A DNA stretch of 64,000 nucleotides from Piezodorus guildinii (GCA_023052935.1 JAJSOM010000022.1:24046-88045), one strand, 5' to 3'. Shown: positions 43,326 to 55,562, counted from the stretch's first letter. Notes: generated by a model from the sequence alone, not told the origin. Numbers and translations are program-made.

Positions 43326-44225
43326 AGTGTAAAAATTAGTTCTGTTCATCATTGATTACAGTGATTCCTTGATTAGGATAAATTTTAGGAAACTATGTAA
43401 GACCAACCTAAGCAATGTATCACCAATATATATTAACAATTTAAAACGAACTAAATACGAATTTATTATGAAGGTGTATGAAATTCAGAAGAGGGAGGGA
43501 TATAAAAAAAAAACGGTGTCAAATATATGTTCTCCTTACAATGTAATAAATAATTCCTTACAGCTATTGATTAAAATGAGTGTTAAAAGAAAAGTAATTA
43601 GCAACCTTATTTCTTTCCTTGTTTTAATATAAAAACGATTTATATTTAGGCTTCAACTAAGTAATTCATAATTAGGCATATTTATATTAATTATACTTTA
43701 AAATTAATGAGTTACGTATATATAAATTAATAATTATGCATTTATTCCCTCTGAGCTCACAATTACTCTAACTATAGACGGAATGAATAAACTTTTAGGG
43801 AATTATAATTTAAATGTCACGAGTAATTAAAGTATTCAATTTAGCTTAAATCGGAAAAGTTCATTTAGTATAAATAAACGATTCGAGTTTCAATCAACTC
43901 TATAATTAAAATAAATTTTGACCTAAATATATATTTCTTTTGCTGATAATTTTGTGAAAACAATGGATTTACTTTAGCGACAATTATCTGTTATCAGTAT
44001 CTATGTTTATTTGAGATAGAGATTTATCATTTTTATAAAATATCAGATATTTTATTAGGGAGAAATAAGACTTATATAAAGGTAAGCGCTCAGATTTTAT
44101 GAATAGCCGCACTACGATATCCACTTAAGCATGGCATATAAAGTAGAAATCAATTTAGGTCAAACGATTTAAAGCTATAAATGAACCACAAATGACACCG
44201 GAAAACTATGACCTTTCTCGGTCCT
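43326..44225. other. Intergenic, nothing recognised (unit 1; same at 50639-51538)
   Basis: AT-rich. The 87-codon frame at 43369-43632 has no recognisable domain and is probably chance. Confidence 0.45.
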
Positions 44226-44229
44226 TAAA

Positions 44230-45199
44230 TGTCATTCTTACATTGTTGTGACAGGGAGGCAATTTCTTAGACAAATCATATAATTTCTTTGGCTATTTTA
44301 ATTATACCCATCACATTTTGTGGAAGGTTTCTCATTCTCATCCTACAAGACGAACACAGGAAGTTGGGGTTCTTAAAAGGATGGTTTCAATCACTAGGAA
44401 AAAAATATACGTTATATAATTACCTCAAGGATTCCACCTTCGCCTTCTGTTATTAAATTTATTTATGAATGATGTCCAAAAAAATATTTTTTTTGTCGAC
44501 GACACTGCAATTCTAACATCTTCACTTCGAATATCCACTATAACGAAAAGACCAAAAGAATCCTTCTTTAAAACCGCGAAATATCTGAGTCAGTGGGATT
44601 AAAAACCAACACGGAAAAAACAGAAACAAAGGTATTTACAAAACGCAGTCCCAATCTACCCTCTAGTATACAACTCAATGACGTATTAATAGCCATTTCA
44701 AAACACGTTAAATATTTAATAGTCATCCTGGACTGTAAAATAATTTTAAAACATCACCTTGACAATAAAATAAATAGTGCCCGTAAATTATTATTTAAAA
44801 TGTATCCCTACTGTAATAAAAATTCAAAATTATCACCAAAAAAACAAGCTGATATTATATAAAACTGTTATCAGGCCTATAATTACATATGCATGCCCAG
44901 TCTGGAGTCTTGCAAGAAAAACACATAGAAAAAAATGGCAAGTATTAAAAAATAGATGTCTACCAATCATTAATAATTATCCGACATACCCGAAAATAAC
45001 TACCATACAGAAAGAACTGAATATCCCAAAAATACAAGAATCTACACACTAACAAAAACTATAATTTTTCACGAAATTGCAACTGGTTGACGATATCCTT
45101 ATTAAACAAATTAGTAATTATACTAAATTATCAACTAATAAATATAGACATAAGAGATCTAAACATACACGTATATTGTTATAAATATTCTAAATTACT
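44230..45199 (+). pseudogene. Jockey-type RT remnant, target of the RTE insertion (unit 1)
   Basis: Broken frames give MNDVQKNIFFVDDTAILTSS (the catalytic ADD has become VDD), LKTNTEKTETKVFTKRSPNL, VKYLIVILDCKIILKHHL, RPIITYACPVWSLA and NRCLPIINNYPTYPKITTIQ. These are in the order of a Jockey RT palm, thumb and C-terminus. The remnant resumes after the RTE at 48250, with a 3'UTR to about 48510 (aataaagattgatg). Confidence 0.7.
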
Positions 45200-48100
45200 T
45201 CTTCTTCTTTTGCTTCTCCCTGTTGTGCCGTATCAGCGTAGGGGAGCGTTCAGCCACCGGCTCCAATCCTCTCTATTCCCAGCTAGGTTCCTGGCCTGGC
45301 GGAGATCTTTCCCTCTTCCTCTGCAAAGCCTGTCCACGTACTCCAGGTAGGACATCCTTGGTCGCCCCCGAGGCCTTCTCCCATCTGGCACGTAATCCAT
45401 AGTTTTTAGAGGATCTCTGTGATCCTCCATTCTAATAACGTGGCCGAACCACTTCAGCTGGCGGGTTTGTAGAATTTCCTTTAATGGCGCAACCTCCAGT
45501 TCCTGGCGTATCCGCTCATTCCTGACACGATCTCTTCTTGTCTTTCCGACTATTCTTCGCAGGAACTTCATTTCAGCAGCTGTGACTCTGCTCTCCTGCC
45601 TGTCCGTCAATATCCAGCTTTCAGCTCCATATAGTAGTATAGGCAAATATACTGACTTGAAGATATGGAGCTTAACACCTCTACCCACCTCTCGCTTCCC
45701 TACTACAGTATTGCATATCTGATAGTAGACTGCATTTGCCTTCATGATTATATTTGATATTTCAGAGTCTACTTTCCCAGATTTTTCTATTACTGTGCCG
45801 AGGTAGGTGAAATCCGTAACCACTTCCATTTCCTCTCCGTTACAGTATATATGGACATCTTCCGCTTGCCTTCCCACTTGTAGAATCTTGCTTTTGCTGG
45901 TATTGATTTTCATTCCCTTTCGGCTAAGCTCTTCATGCCATTCAGTCACCGCTTGCTGTAATTTATCTACGTTGTCCGCCACAAGAACAATGTCGTCCGC
46001 GTAGAGGAGAAGTTGAATCACTACTGGGCGAAGGTTTCTACGGCCCAGGAAGGTCCTCTCCGTTCTTCTTTTACATATGGTGGCCACTTCATCCATGTAG
46101 AGCAAGAATAACAAAGGGCTTAAACAGTCCCCTTGTTTGACCCCCCTTGCTATGCTAAAGACATCCGACTCCTGTCCGTTCAGCCTTACTACTCCTTTTG
46201 GTTCTTGATATATAGATTTAATGGCTTCCGCCACGCTCCTTGGGACATTCTTAACTCTGAGAGCCTCCCATATTTCATTTCTTGGAACGGAGTCAAACGC
46301 TGCTTTGAGGTCAAGGAAGGCGAGATACATACTTCTGTCTCTATCCCAAGATTTCTGGAGAACATTTCGCAAAGAGAAAATGTGGTCCTGGGTTTGCCGT
46401 CTTGGTCTGAACCCGGCTTGTTCTTCTCCGATTAGGTGCTCCACTAGGGGTCTTACCCTTCCCTCCAGAATAGCCGTATAAAGTTTGTAGACTGTTGGTG
46501 ATAGGCATATAGGGCGATAATTAGAGCATTCTGCCTGGGACCCTTTCTTGTGTATCGGAATGATAACGTTGTATTCCCATTCCGTAGGGATCCTCTTCTC
46601 ATCCCAAGCTTTTTGGAAAAGAACTTGTAGGGCTCTGACTAACTCTGGGCCTCCGGCCTTGATATATTCTGCCACTATGTTGTCTCGACCCGGTGCTTTT
46701 CCTGTCTTCATTCTCGATATTGCCAATTCAATTTCCTCCTCATCTATCACGTCATTAAAATCAGCCTCATTCCACGGTTCTTCCTGGTTCACTGGATAGG
46801 TATTATCTGCCCGAAATTGCTTCTCGTAATGTTTGCACCAAGCATCCAGAATAGCCTTATCCTCCGTGATCACTCTCCCATGCTCATTCTTTATATTTCT
46901 TATTGGCTTACTTTTTTGGCCTCTTAAAGCTTTAATCTTCTTCCAAAACTGCTTGATGTTATCTCCATGGTCTTGGTTCAGCTTTTCTCCAAATTCTTCC
47001 CATGACTTCTGTTTAGCTCTTCTCACTTCTTCCTTCGTTCTGTTGCGGACCCCTACATATACCTGCCATTTCTCTGGTGTTTTATTTTTGCAGTAGTCCT
47101 TCCATGCAATTTTCTTTTCTTTGATTTGTGCCCTAAGCTCTTCAGTCCACCAAGAAGTTCGCTTGCCCTTTGTGGATATTCTTTTTACTCCGCACGCTAG
47201 AGATGCTGCCTGCAGTATACTATCTTTTATGTGACTCCACAAGATATCTAGGGTAGCATCCGCGTTTAATTCTTGAAGCCTTCTTTTCAATTCTTCCCTG
47301 TATTCTTCACCCTTTTGGGGGTCCTGCAGCTTCTTTACTTCAATCCTTTCATAGGATTTCGGCTTCACTTTACGTTCCCTCAGTACCCGGGTTTCAGCCA
47401 CCAAAAGCATATGGTCACTTCCTATCTCAGCCCCTCTAATTACCTTCACATCCGTGAAACACCTCCTGATGTCACGACTATAGATAAAATAGTCTATGAC
47501 ACTATTGGCGTTTCTCTCCGCAGCAGAAAAGGTAATTTTATGCACCTTCTTATGGGGATAGAAGGAGTTTCCTAGCAGCAGATCATTCTCAATGCAGAAA
47601 TCTATTAAGCGCTGGCCACTTTCATTCTTGATGCTCTCTCCACCATGCAGGCCCATCACTCCATGTGCCCTAATGTGTTCATTTCCTGTTCTCGCATTTA
47701 GATCTCCCATTATCAATATGCTTCTGTTGTTACCCCTTGCTTTAACGGTAGCTCGCTCCAAATCACTGTAGAACTGTTCTTTCTCGAGGACATCAGAGTC
47801 ATTTGTAGGGGCATAAACTTGGATAAGAGCCCAGTCTCCAATACGCAGGTTTATATTTGCAACTATGATGCGAGGGCTAACTGGCTCCCATTCGACAACC
47901 TTCTTGAAAAGCTCATCTTTCATTATGATGCCCACACCTTCTACAGCTCTGTTTCCCGGTGGAACTCCTGAGTAAACCAAAGTGTGCCCTCGGTCCATCC
48001 TGTACTCGCCAGAGCCCTTTCTCTTTACCTCACTCAGACCAAGAATATCCAGCCTGTATGCCACCATTTCCTCTATAATTTCGACTTCTTTGCCGGTGAG

Positions 48101-48249
48101 TGATCTCACATTCCATGTTCCTAATCGTATGTCCTTATCCGTGCCGGGTCGTTTCCTTTTAGACTGTCCAGTTCCGAGGCTGTTCACTATGTTTCTTTGA
48201 ATCAGTTATACTCCCAAGCGGGTGATTGGCCCAGCTCTTCTAAATTACT
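45188..48249 (-). mobile_element. Full-length RTE-clade LINE (family RTE-2), unit 1
   Basis: ttctaaattact flanks it perfectly at 45188-45199 and 48238-48249 (12 bp). The element is 45200-48237, 3038 bp: a ~50-bp 5'UTR, one long frame, a ~30-bp 3'UTR and an (AAG)n tail. The very short 3'UTR and trinucleotide tail are typical of RTE. It is nested in a Jockey remnant. Confidence 0.9.
45233..48187 (-). CDS. RTE-2 endonuclease-reverse transcriptase, intact (unit 1)
   Basis: 984 aa with no defect seen. The AP-endonuclease domain (~20-260) has LGTWNVRSLTG, LGLSEVKRKG, IQVYAPTND, IMGDLNARTG and GSDHMLLVA, so the expected catalytic Asn, Glu, Asp and His are present. The RT (~510-790) has NYRPICLSPTVYKLY, AGFRPRRQTQDHI, FLDLKAAFDSVP, RGVKQGDCLSPLLF and LLYADDIVLVADN (YADD at ~729). 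The C-terminal region (LLYGAESWILTDRQ, RQLKWFGHVIRMED, RRPRGRPRMSYLEY) is the RTE-specific tail, often annotated in arthropods as craniofacial development protein 2-like. It nicks target DNA and copies its own RNA. The ATG is the first after the insertion edge. Confidence 0.9.
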   Translation of the reverse strand: MNSLGTGQSKRKRPGTDKDIRLGTWNVRSLTGKEVEIIEEMVAYRLDILGLSEVKRKGSGEYRMDRGHTLVYSGVPPGNRAVEGVGIIMKDELFKKVVEWEPVSPRIIVANINLRIGDWALIQVYAPTNDSDVLEKEQFYSDLERATVKARGNNRSILIMGDLNARTGNEHIRAHGVMGLHGGESIKNESGQRLIDFCIENDLLLGNSFYPHKKVHKITFSAAERNANSVIDYFIYSRDIRRCFTDVKVIRGAEIGSDHMLLVAETRVLRERKVKPKSYERIEVKKLQDPQKGEEYREELKRRLQELNADATLDILWSHIKDSILQAASLACGVKRISTKGKRTSWWTEELRAQIKEKKIAWKDYCKNKTPEKWQVYVGVRNRTKEEVRRAKQKSWEEFGEKLNQDHGDNIKQFWKKIKALRGQKSKPIRNIKNEHGRVITEDKAILDAWCKHYEKQFRADNTYPVNQEEPWNEADFNDVIDEEEIELAISRMKTGKAPGRDNIVAEYIKAGGPELVRALQVLFQKAWDEKRIPTEWEYNVIIPIHKKGSQAECSNYRPICLSPTVYKLYTAILEGRVRPLVEHLIGEEQAGFRPRRQTQDHIFSLRNVLQKSWDRDRSMYLAFLDLKAAFDSVPRNEIWEALRVKNVPRSVAEAIKSIYQEPKGVVRLNGQESDVFSIARGVKQGDCLSPLLFLLYMDEVATICKRRTERTFLGRRNLRPVVIQLLLYADDIVLVADNVDKLQQAVTEWHEELSRKGMKINTSKSKILQVGRQAEDVHIYCNGEEMEVVTDFTYLGTVIEKSGKVDSEISNIIMKANAVYYQICNTVVGKREVGRGVKLHIFKSVYLPILLYGAESWILTDRQESRVTAAEMKFLRRIVGKTRRDRVRNERIRQELEVAPLKEILQTRQLKWFGHVIRMEDHRDPLKTMDYVPDGRRPRGRPRMSYLEYVDRLCRGRGKDLRQARNLAGNREDWSRWLNAPLR

Positions 48250-48510
48250 AAACCTTATATTATGTTTTTGATATATGTAATTTTATTTCTGTTTGTCTAT
48301 TTTATTTTATTTTCCATTTGATTTATCTTATTTTTTTTCTTTATTTTTTTAGTTGGGTTTTTTAAATGTTTACCAACAATAAAAACAATTGATGTACAAA
48401 ATACATTTTAATAAATAAGTAGTGCATTGTAATGGAGTTCCAACCAATGTTTAAGAACTGTGCAGATTTATTCTATGCAAATAAAGATTGATGTTATATA
48501 AAACAAAAAG
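48250..48510 (+). repeat. 3'UTR of the Jockey remnant (unit 1)
   Basis: Continuation of the remnant beyond the RTE, with aataaagattgatg near 48478-48493 as a likely poly-A signal. Confidence 0.5.
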
Positions 48511-49307
48511 TTATATCATTATTTTTTTAGTTTTATTTATAAAAGTAGTCTTCAAGTATTCATTTTATTCATCATTAGGCATTCATAAATTCTCTATTCA
48601 TATAACTTAGACGCAGATGCGGGGTAGGCTATACAGTACTTCCAAAAGTGAAATGTTGTGAGGGTTAGCATTCCTAAAGAAGGTCAACGGTCGGACGCAC
48701 CTGAACTTTTTATTGGATAGTCTTTTTATTTTATTTTTTTATCCTTACTAGCAGGTATACATATGTTTATTTATACTGTTTTACGCTACTTTTTTCAGTA
48801 AAAATACATTTTTTTCCTCTTACATTGCAGAAAAAAAAAATATTTTACGCAAATTAATCTACATTAAACAAAGAGTAAATCACTTAAACTTTTCTAATGT
48901 ATTAGTTATTTTATGCATCGTTTTAGAGCCGGTGGATAAGGTACTGTTCCAATGAAAATATAATTAAATAGGACCTCTTTAAAATGTTTTAAGAAGTTCT
49001 AAAGATTCATTACAACTATCAACTTTTATATCTTCAATGTATTTCTAAAACTGTTTTCCTTAAAACTTTAAAATTGTGTTGTATTCTAATGAATTTTATT
49101 GTTGATCGTATTATTAATTAAAAATAAGTGTAAGTTATCTATAATATTTTATTTATTTATAGTAGTATATATGTATTTTTATTTATTTTACCGTTTATAT
49201 TGCCGTGTACTAAAACATTAAGTTAGAGGCACCGTTCGTTGGATACATTACAATTGTTTGTATAAATTAATCTTTTTGATGAATTCTATAACTTTATTGT
49301 GGAACTT
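48511..49307. other. Intergenic, nothing recognised (unit 1; same at 55824-56620)
   Basis: AT-rich, no feature. Confidence 0.45.
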
Positions 49308-49352
49308 CTGTTATCAATTATTGTTTATCTTACAAGGTGAAGATATATTTTT

Positions 49353-50242
49353 ACTTTCACTTACTATATATAGTAAGGGGAAGTATTGTGATCGTGAAAA
49401 TTTTCTAATTCCAGTTTTCAACGGAAATACATGTTTTAGGGTCCCCTGAGTCCAAATAACCAAGTCCCGCAAGTGTGTGTGTGTGTGTGTGGTAACTCCC
49501 GGGCGGAAACGGTAAGTCCTATGAAACTGAAATTTCATATTTAAGATAACTATACGCCCGAGAAGTGACAAAACTTTTTTCATCAAAATGAGCCTACCAG
49601 AAGAGGCACTTTATACCATGCATTTTGCACCTTTTTTCGATTTTCTCAAAAACGGTTCCTACGATTTTGATTAAACTCGCTATATCGATGTAAAATTTAA
49701 TGGGCTTTAATATAATGTAGGTTTTATTTAGATAAAAATGGTCTGACAGGACTTAAATGCCGATATTTTAAATTTTCTTCCCCTAAAGTGCCTTTAATTT
49801 TATAAATTCAATAATAATAACTAGATTATCTTGTTAACGCTAATGAAAAATAGGTAAATATATAAATTGAATAAATTCGATACCCAACTAAAGGAGAAAA
49901 CAGAAAAAATATTTTTTAAATGCAATTTTTTCGTTTTTGAACATAAGAGCAGTAATATACATGTATGATATACCGTTGGAAAGCTAAAGATTTTAGAAAA
50001 AATGTCATCTCATACACAAGCTTATAGAAATTAATAGAGAGTGATGAGAAGAAGATAAAACTAACTGATTATTTTAGATAATAATATAATAGATTTTTTA
50101 ATAAAACACATGTTTCTATATAAATTCAATTTGATTAATTCCTTAATAGTTTCACGTATTTTTATCTCTAACTGTATTTGAAAATTTTTTCATTGATTTT
50201 AAAAATCGAGGTAAGTGAAAGTCGTGTGTTGCCCGCACCAGA
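49353..50242 (-). mobile_element. Helentron-like element H1 (unit 2)
   Basis: Duplicate of 42040-42929. Confidence 0.65.
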
Positions 50243-50397
50243 TTTTTTTAATATCCCTTCCTTATCTCACTCTCATGCACCTTGGTAAAAATTGTATTTA
50301 GTTGTCGAGGCGCTAGCCTGCAAGCTCGGGTATAATCTCTCCATTCGATTTAAGAATTCATATAGCATCCATTTGGAACACCTTCGAAATTAAAAAA

Positions 50398-50638
50398 AAA
50401 AATAATTAAAACGAATTTTATTTCAAATTGCTTCTTTGCAGCAACTGAAAAAGACGTTTTACCGCGATTTAACCATTGCGGGTATCCGGATTACGTTAGT
50501 AAACCCAATTTTCATCACACGTGACAATCTTCTTGTAAAATCTCATAACAGAACGGTTTTTCAGTAAATTTTCACAAATTTGTAACCTATAGACTGATTC
50601 ATGAGGAATGAGTTCGTGAGAAACCAGTTTATTTATAA
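50398..50638 (-). pseudogene. mariner-type transposase remnant (unit 2)
   Basis: Duplicate of 43085-43325. Confidence 0.6.
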
Positions 50639-51542
50639 AGTGTAAAAATTAGTTCTGTTCATCATTGATTACAGTGATTCCTTGATTAGGATAAATTTTA
50701 GGAAACTATGTAAGACCAACCTAAGCAATGTATCACCAATATATATTAACAATTTAAAACGAACTAAATACGAATTTATTATGAAGGTGTATGAAATTCA
50801 GAAGAGGGAGGGATATAAAAAAAAAACGGTGTCAAATATATGTTCTCCTTACAATGTAATAAATAATTCCTTACAGCTATTGATTAAAATGAGTGTTAAA
50901 AGAAAAGTAATTAGCAACCTTATTTCTTTCCTTGTTTTAATATAAAAACGATTTATATTTAGGCTTCAACTAAGTAATTCATAATTAGGCATATTTATAT
51001 TAATTATACTTTAAAATTAATGAGTTACGTATATATAAATTAATAATTATGCATTTATTCCCTCTGAGCTCACAATTACTCTAACTATAGACGGAATGAA
51101 TAAACTTTTAGGGAATTATAATTTAAATGTCACGAGTAATTAAAGTATTCAATTTAGCTTAAATCGGAAAAGTTCATTTAGTATAAATAAACGATTCGAG
51201 TTTCAATCAACTCTATAATTAAAATAAATTTTGAACTAAATATATATTTCTTTTGCTGATAATTTTGTGAAAACAATGGATTTACTTTAGCGACAATTAT
51301 CTGTTATCAGTATCTATGTTTATTTGAGATAGAGATTTATCATTTTTATAAAATATCAGATATTTTATTAGGGAGAAATAAGACTTATATAAAGGTAAGC
51401 GCTCAGATTTTATGAATAGCCGCACTACGATATCCACTTAAGCATGGCATATAAAGTAGAAATCAATTTAGGTCAAACGATTTAAAGCTATAAATGAACC
51501 ACAAATGACACCGGAAAACTATGACCTTTCTCGGTCCTTAAA

Positions 51543-52512
51543 TGTCATTCTTACATTGTTGTGACAGGGAGGCAATTTCTTAGACAAATCATATAATTTC
51601 TTTGGCTATTTTAATTATACCCATCACATTTTGTGGAAGGTTTCTCATTCTCATCCTACAAGACGAACACAGGAAGTTGGGGTTCTTAAAAGGATGGTTT
51701 CAATCACTAGGAAAAAAATATACGTTATATAATTACCTCAAGGATTCCACCTTCGCCTTCTGTTATTAAATTTATTTATGAATGATGTCCAAAAAAATAT
51801 TTTTTTTGTCGACGACACTGCAATTCTAACATCTTCACTTCGAATATCCACTATAACGAAAAGACCAAAAGAATCCTTCTTTAAAACCGCGAAATATCTG
51901 AGTCAGTGGGATTAAAAACCAACACGGAAAAAACAGAAACAAAGGTATTTACAAAACGCAGTCCCAATCTACCCTCTAGTATACAACTCAATGACGTATT
52001 AATAGCCATTTCAAAACACGTTAAATATTTAATAGTCATCCTGGACTGTAAAATAATTTTAAAACATCACCTTGACAATAAAATAAATAGTGCCCGTAAA
52101 TTATTATTTAAAATGTATCCCTACTGTAATAAAAATTCAAAATTATCACCAAAAAAACAAGCTGATATTATATAAAACTGTTATCAGGCCTATAATTACA
52201 TATGCATGCCCAGTCTGGAGTCTTGCAAGAAAAACACATAGAAAAAAATGGCAAGTATTAAAAAATAGATGTCTACCAATCATTAATAATTATCCGACAT
52301 ACCCGAAAATAACTACCATACAGAAAGAACTGAATATCCCAAAAATACAAGAATCTACACACTAACAAAAACTATAATTTTTCACGAAATTGCAACTGGT
52401 TGACGATATCCTTATTAAACAAATTAGTAATTATACTAAATTATCAACTAATAAATATAGACATAAGAGATCTAAACATACACGTATATTGTTATAAATA
52501 TTCTAAATTACT
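51543..52512 (+). pseudogene. Jockey-type RT remnant (unit 2)
   Basis: Duplicate of 44230-45199; its 3'UTR resumes at 55563. Confidence 0.7.
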
Positions 52513-55500
52513 TCTTCTTCTTTTGCTTCTCCCTGTTGTGCCGTATCAGCGTAGGGGAGCGTTCAGCCACCGGCTCCAATCCTCTCTATTCCCAGCTAGG
52601 TTCCTGGCCTGGCGGAGATCTTTCCCTCTTCCTCTGCAAAGCCTGTCCACGTACTCCAGGTAGGACATCCTTGGTCGCCCCCGAGGCCTTCTCCCATCTG
52701 GCACGTAATCCATAGTTTTTAGAGGATCTCTGTGATCCTCCATTCTAATAACGTGGCCGAACCACTTCAGCTGGCGGGTTTGTAGAATTTCCTTTAATGG
52801 CGCAACCTCCAGTTCCTGGCGTATCCGCTCATTCCTGACACGATCTCTTCTTGTCTTTCCGACTATTCTTCGCAGGAACTTCATTTCAGCAGCTGTGACT
52901 CTGCTCTCCTGCCTGTCCGTCAATATCCAGCTTTCAGCTCCATATAGTAGTATAGGCAAATATACTGACTTGAAGATATGGAGCTTAACACCTCTACCCA
53001 CCTCTCGCTTCCCTACTACAGTATTGCATATCTGATAGTAGACTGCATTTGCCTTCATGATTATATTTGATATTTCAGAGTCTACTTTCCCAGATTTTTC
53101 TATTACTGTGCCGAGGTAGGTGAAATCCGTAACCACTTCCATTTCCTCTCCGTTACAGTATATATGGACATCTTCCGCTTGCCTTCCCACTTGTAGAATC
53201 TTGCTTTTGCTGGTATTGATTTTCATTCCCTTTCGGCTAAGCTCTTCATGCCATTCAGTCACCGCTTGCTGTAATTTATCTACGTTGTCCGCCACAAGAA
53301 CAATGTCGTCCGCGTAGAGGAGAAGTTGAATCACTACTGGGCGAAGGTTTCTACGGCCCAGGAAGGTCCTCTCCGTTCTTCTTTTACATATGGTGGCCAC
53401 TTCATCCATGTAGAGCAAGAATAACAAAGGGCTTAAACAGTCCCCTTGTTTGACCCCCCTTGCTATGCTAAAGACATCCGACTCCTGTCCGTTCAGCCTT
53501 ACTACTCCTTTTGGTTCTTGATATATAGATTTAATGGCTTCCGCCACGCTCCTTGGGACATTCTTAACTCTGAGAGCCTCCCATATTTCATTTCTTGGAA
53601 CGGAGTCAAACGCTGCTTTGAGGTCAAGGAAGGCGAGATACATACTTCTGTCTCTATCCCAAGATTTCTGGAGAACATTTCGCAAAGAGAAAATGTGGTC
53701 CTGGGTTTGCCGTCTTGGTCTGAACCCGGCTTGTTCTTCTCCGATTAGGTGCTCCACTAGGGGTCTTACCCTTCCCTCCAGAATAGCCGTATAAAGTTTG
53801 TAGACTGTTGGTGATAGGCATATAGGGCGATAATTAGAGCATTCTGCCTGGGACCCTTTCTTGTGTATCGGAATGATAACGTTGTATTCCCATTCCGTAG
53901 GGATCCTCTTCTCATCCCAAGCTTTTTGGAAAAGAACTTGTAGGGCTCTGACTAACTCTGGGCCTCCGGCCTTGATATATTCTGCCACTATGTTGTCTCG
54001 ACCCGGTGCTTTTCCTGTCTTCATTCTCGATATTGCCAATTCAATTTCCTCCTCATCTATCACGTCATTAAAATCAGCCTCATTCCACGGTTCTTCCTGG
54101 TTCACTGGATAGGTATTATCTGCCCGAAATTGCTTCTCGTAATGTTTGCACCAAGCATCCAGAATAGCCTTATCCTCCGTGATCACTCTCCCATGCTCAT
54201 TCTTTATATTTCTTATTGGCTTACTTTTTTGGCCTCTTAAAGCTTTAATCTTCTTCCAAAACTGCTTGATGTTATCTCCATGGTCTTGGTTCAGCTTTTC
54301 TCCAAATTCTTCCCATGACTTCTGTTTAGCTCTTCTCACTTCTTCCTTCGTTCTGTTGCGGACCCCTACATATACCTGCCATTTCTCTGGTGTTTTATTT
54401 TTGCAGTAGTCCTTCCATGCAATTTTCTTTTCTTTGATTTGTGCCCTAAGCTCTTCAGTCCACCAAGAAGTTCGCTTGCCCTTTGTGGATATTCTTTTTA
54501 CTCCGCACGCTAGAGATGCTGCCTGCAGTATACTATCTTTTATGTGACTCCACAAGATATCTAGGGTAGCATCCGCGTTTAATTCTTGAAGCCTTCTTTT
54601 CAATTCTTCCCTGTATTCTTCACCCTTTTGGGGGTCCTGCAGCTTCTTTACTTCAATCCTTTCATAGGATTTCGGCTTCACTTTACGTTCCCTCAGTACC
54701 CGGGTTTCAGCCACCAAAAGCATATGGTCACTTCCTATCTCAGCCCCTCTAATTACCTTCACATCCGTGAAACACCTCCTGATGTCACGACTATAGATAA
54801 AATAGTCTATGACACTATTGGCGTTTCTCTCCGCAGCAGAAAAGGTAATTTTATGCACCTTCTTATGGGGATAGAAGGAGTTTCCTAGCAGCAGATCATT
54901 CTCAATGCAGAAATCTATTAAGCGCTGGCCACTTTCATTCTTGATGCTCTCTCCACCATGCAGGCCCATCACTCCATGTGCCCTAATGTGTTCATTTCCT
55001 GTTCTCGCATTTAGATCTCCCATTATCAATATGCTTCTGTTGTTACCCCTTGCTTTAACGGTAGCTCGCTCCAAATCACTGTAGAACTGTTCTTTCTCGA
55101 GGACATCAGAGTCATTTGTAGGGGCATAAACTTGGATAAGAGCCCAGTCTCCAATACGCAGGTTTATATTTGCAACTATGATGCGAGGGCTAACTGGCTC
55201 CCATTCGACAACCTTCTTGAAAAGCTCATCTTTCATTATGATGCCCACACCTTCTACAGCTCTGTTTCCCGGTGGAACTCCTGAGTAAACCAAAGTGTGC
55301 CCTCGGTCCATCCTGTACTCGCCAGAGCCCTTTCTCTTTACCTCACTCAGACCAAGAATATCCAGCCTGTATGCCACCATTTCCTCTATAATTTCGACTT
55401 CTTTGCCGGTGAGTGATCTCACATTCCATGTTCCTAATCGTATGTCCTTATCCGTGCCGGGTCGTTTCCTTTTAGACTGTCCAGTTCCGAGGCTGTTCAC

Positions 55501-55562
55501 TATGTTTCTTTGAATCAGTTATACTCCCAAGCGGGTGATTGGCCCAGCTCTTCTAAATTACT
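52501..55562 (-). mobile_element. Full-length RTE-2 LINE (unit 2)
   Basis: Duplicate of 45188-48249, with the same 12-bp flanks at 52501-52512 and 55551-55562. It arose by segmental duplication, not by a second transposition, because the flanks are also duplicated. Confidence 0.9.
52546..55500 (-). CDS. RTE-2 endonuclease-reverse transcriptase, intact (unit 2)
   Basis: 984 aa, identical to the protein of 45233-48187, with all endonuclease and RT motifs. Identity over the whole protein and its flanks means the duplication is very recent or an assembly artefact. Confidence 0.9.
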   Translation of the reverse strand: MNSLGTGQSKRKRPGTDKDIRLGTWNVRSLTGKEVEIIEEMVAYRLDILGLSEVKRKGSGEYRMDRGHTLVYSGVPPGNRAVEGVGIIMKDELFKKVVEWEPVSPRIIVANINLRIGDWALIQVYAPTNDSDVLEKEQFYSDLERATVKARGNNRSILIMGDLNARTGNEHIRAHGVMGLHGGESIKNESGQRLIDFCIENDLLLGNSFYPHKKVHKITFSAAERNANSVIDYFIYSRDIRRCFTDVKVIRGAEIGSDHMLLVAETRVLRERKVKPKSYERIEVKKLQDPQKGEEYREELKRRLQELNADATLDILWSHIKDSILQAASLACGVKRISTKGKRTSWWTEELRAQIKEKKIAWKDYCKNKTPEKWQVYVGVRNRTKEEVRRAKQKSWEEFGEKLNQDHGDNIKQFWKKIKALRGQKSKPIRNIKNEHGRVITEDKAILDAWCKHYEKQFRADNTYPVNQEEPWNEADFNDVIDEEEIELAISRMKTGKAPGRDNIVAEYIKAGGPELVRALQVLFQKAWDEKRIPTEWEYNVIIPIHKKGSQAECSNYRPICLSPTVYKLYTAILEGRVRPLVEHLIGEEQAGFRPRRQTQDHIFSLRNVLQKSWDRDRSMYLAFLDLKAAFDSVPRNEIWEALRVKNVPRSVAEAIKSIYQEPKGVVRLNGQESDVFSIARGVKQGDCLSPLLFLLYMDEVATICKRRTERTFLGRRNLRPVVIQLLLYADDIVLVADNVDKLQQAVTEWHEELSRKGMKINTSKSKILQVGRQAEDVHIYCNGEEMEVVTDFTYLGTVIEKSGKVDSEISNIIMKANAVYYQICNTVVGKREVGRGVKLHIFKSVYLPILLYGAESWILTDRQESRVTAAEMKFLRRIVGKTRRDRVRNERIRQELEVAPLKEILQTRQLKWFGHVIRMEDHRDPLKTMDYVPDGRRPRGRPRMSYLEYVDRLCRGRGKDLRQARNLAGNREDWSRWLNAPLR

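Larger units (their letters stand above)
41995..49307. repeat. 7313-bp tandem duplication, unit 1
   Basis: 41995-49307 and 49308-56620 are the same sequence head to tail at a constant offset of 7313. All predicted frames are identical in both. The only difference I found is C at 43922 versus A at 51235. The junction gaactt|ctgttatc has a 1-base overlap and no transposon ends, so it is a segmental event (or an assembly duplication), not a transposition. Confidence 0.95.

Noticed and set aside
43369..43632. 87-codon plus frame present in both duplication units
   Set aside because: Its apparent conservation is only the recent duplication. No recognisable domain.
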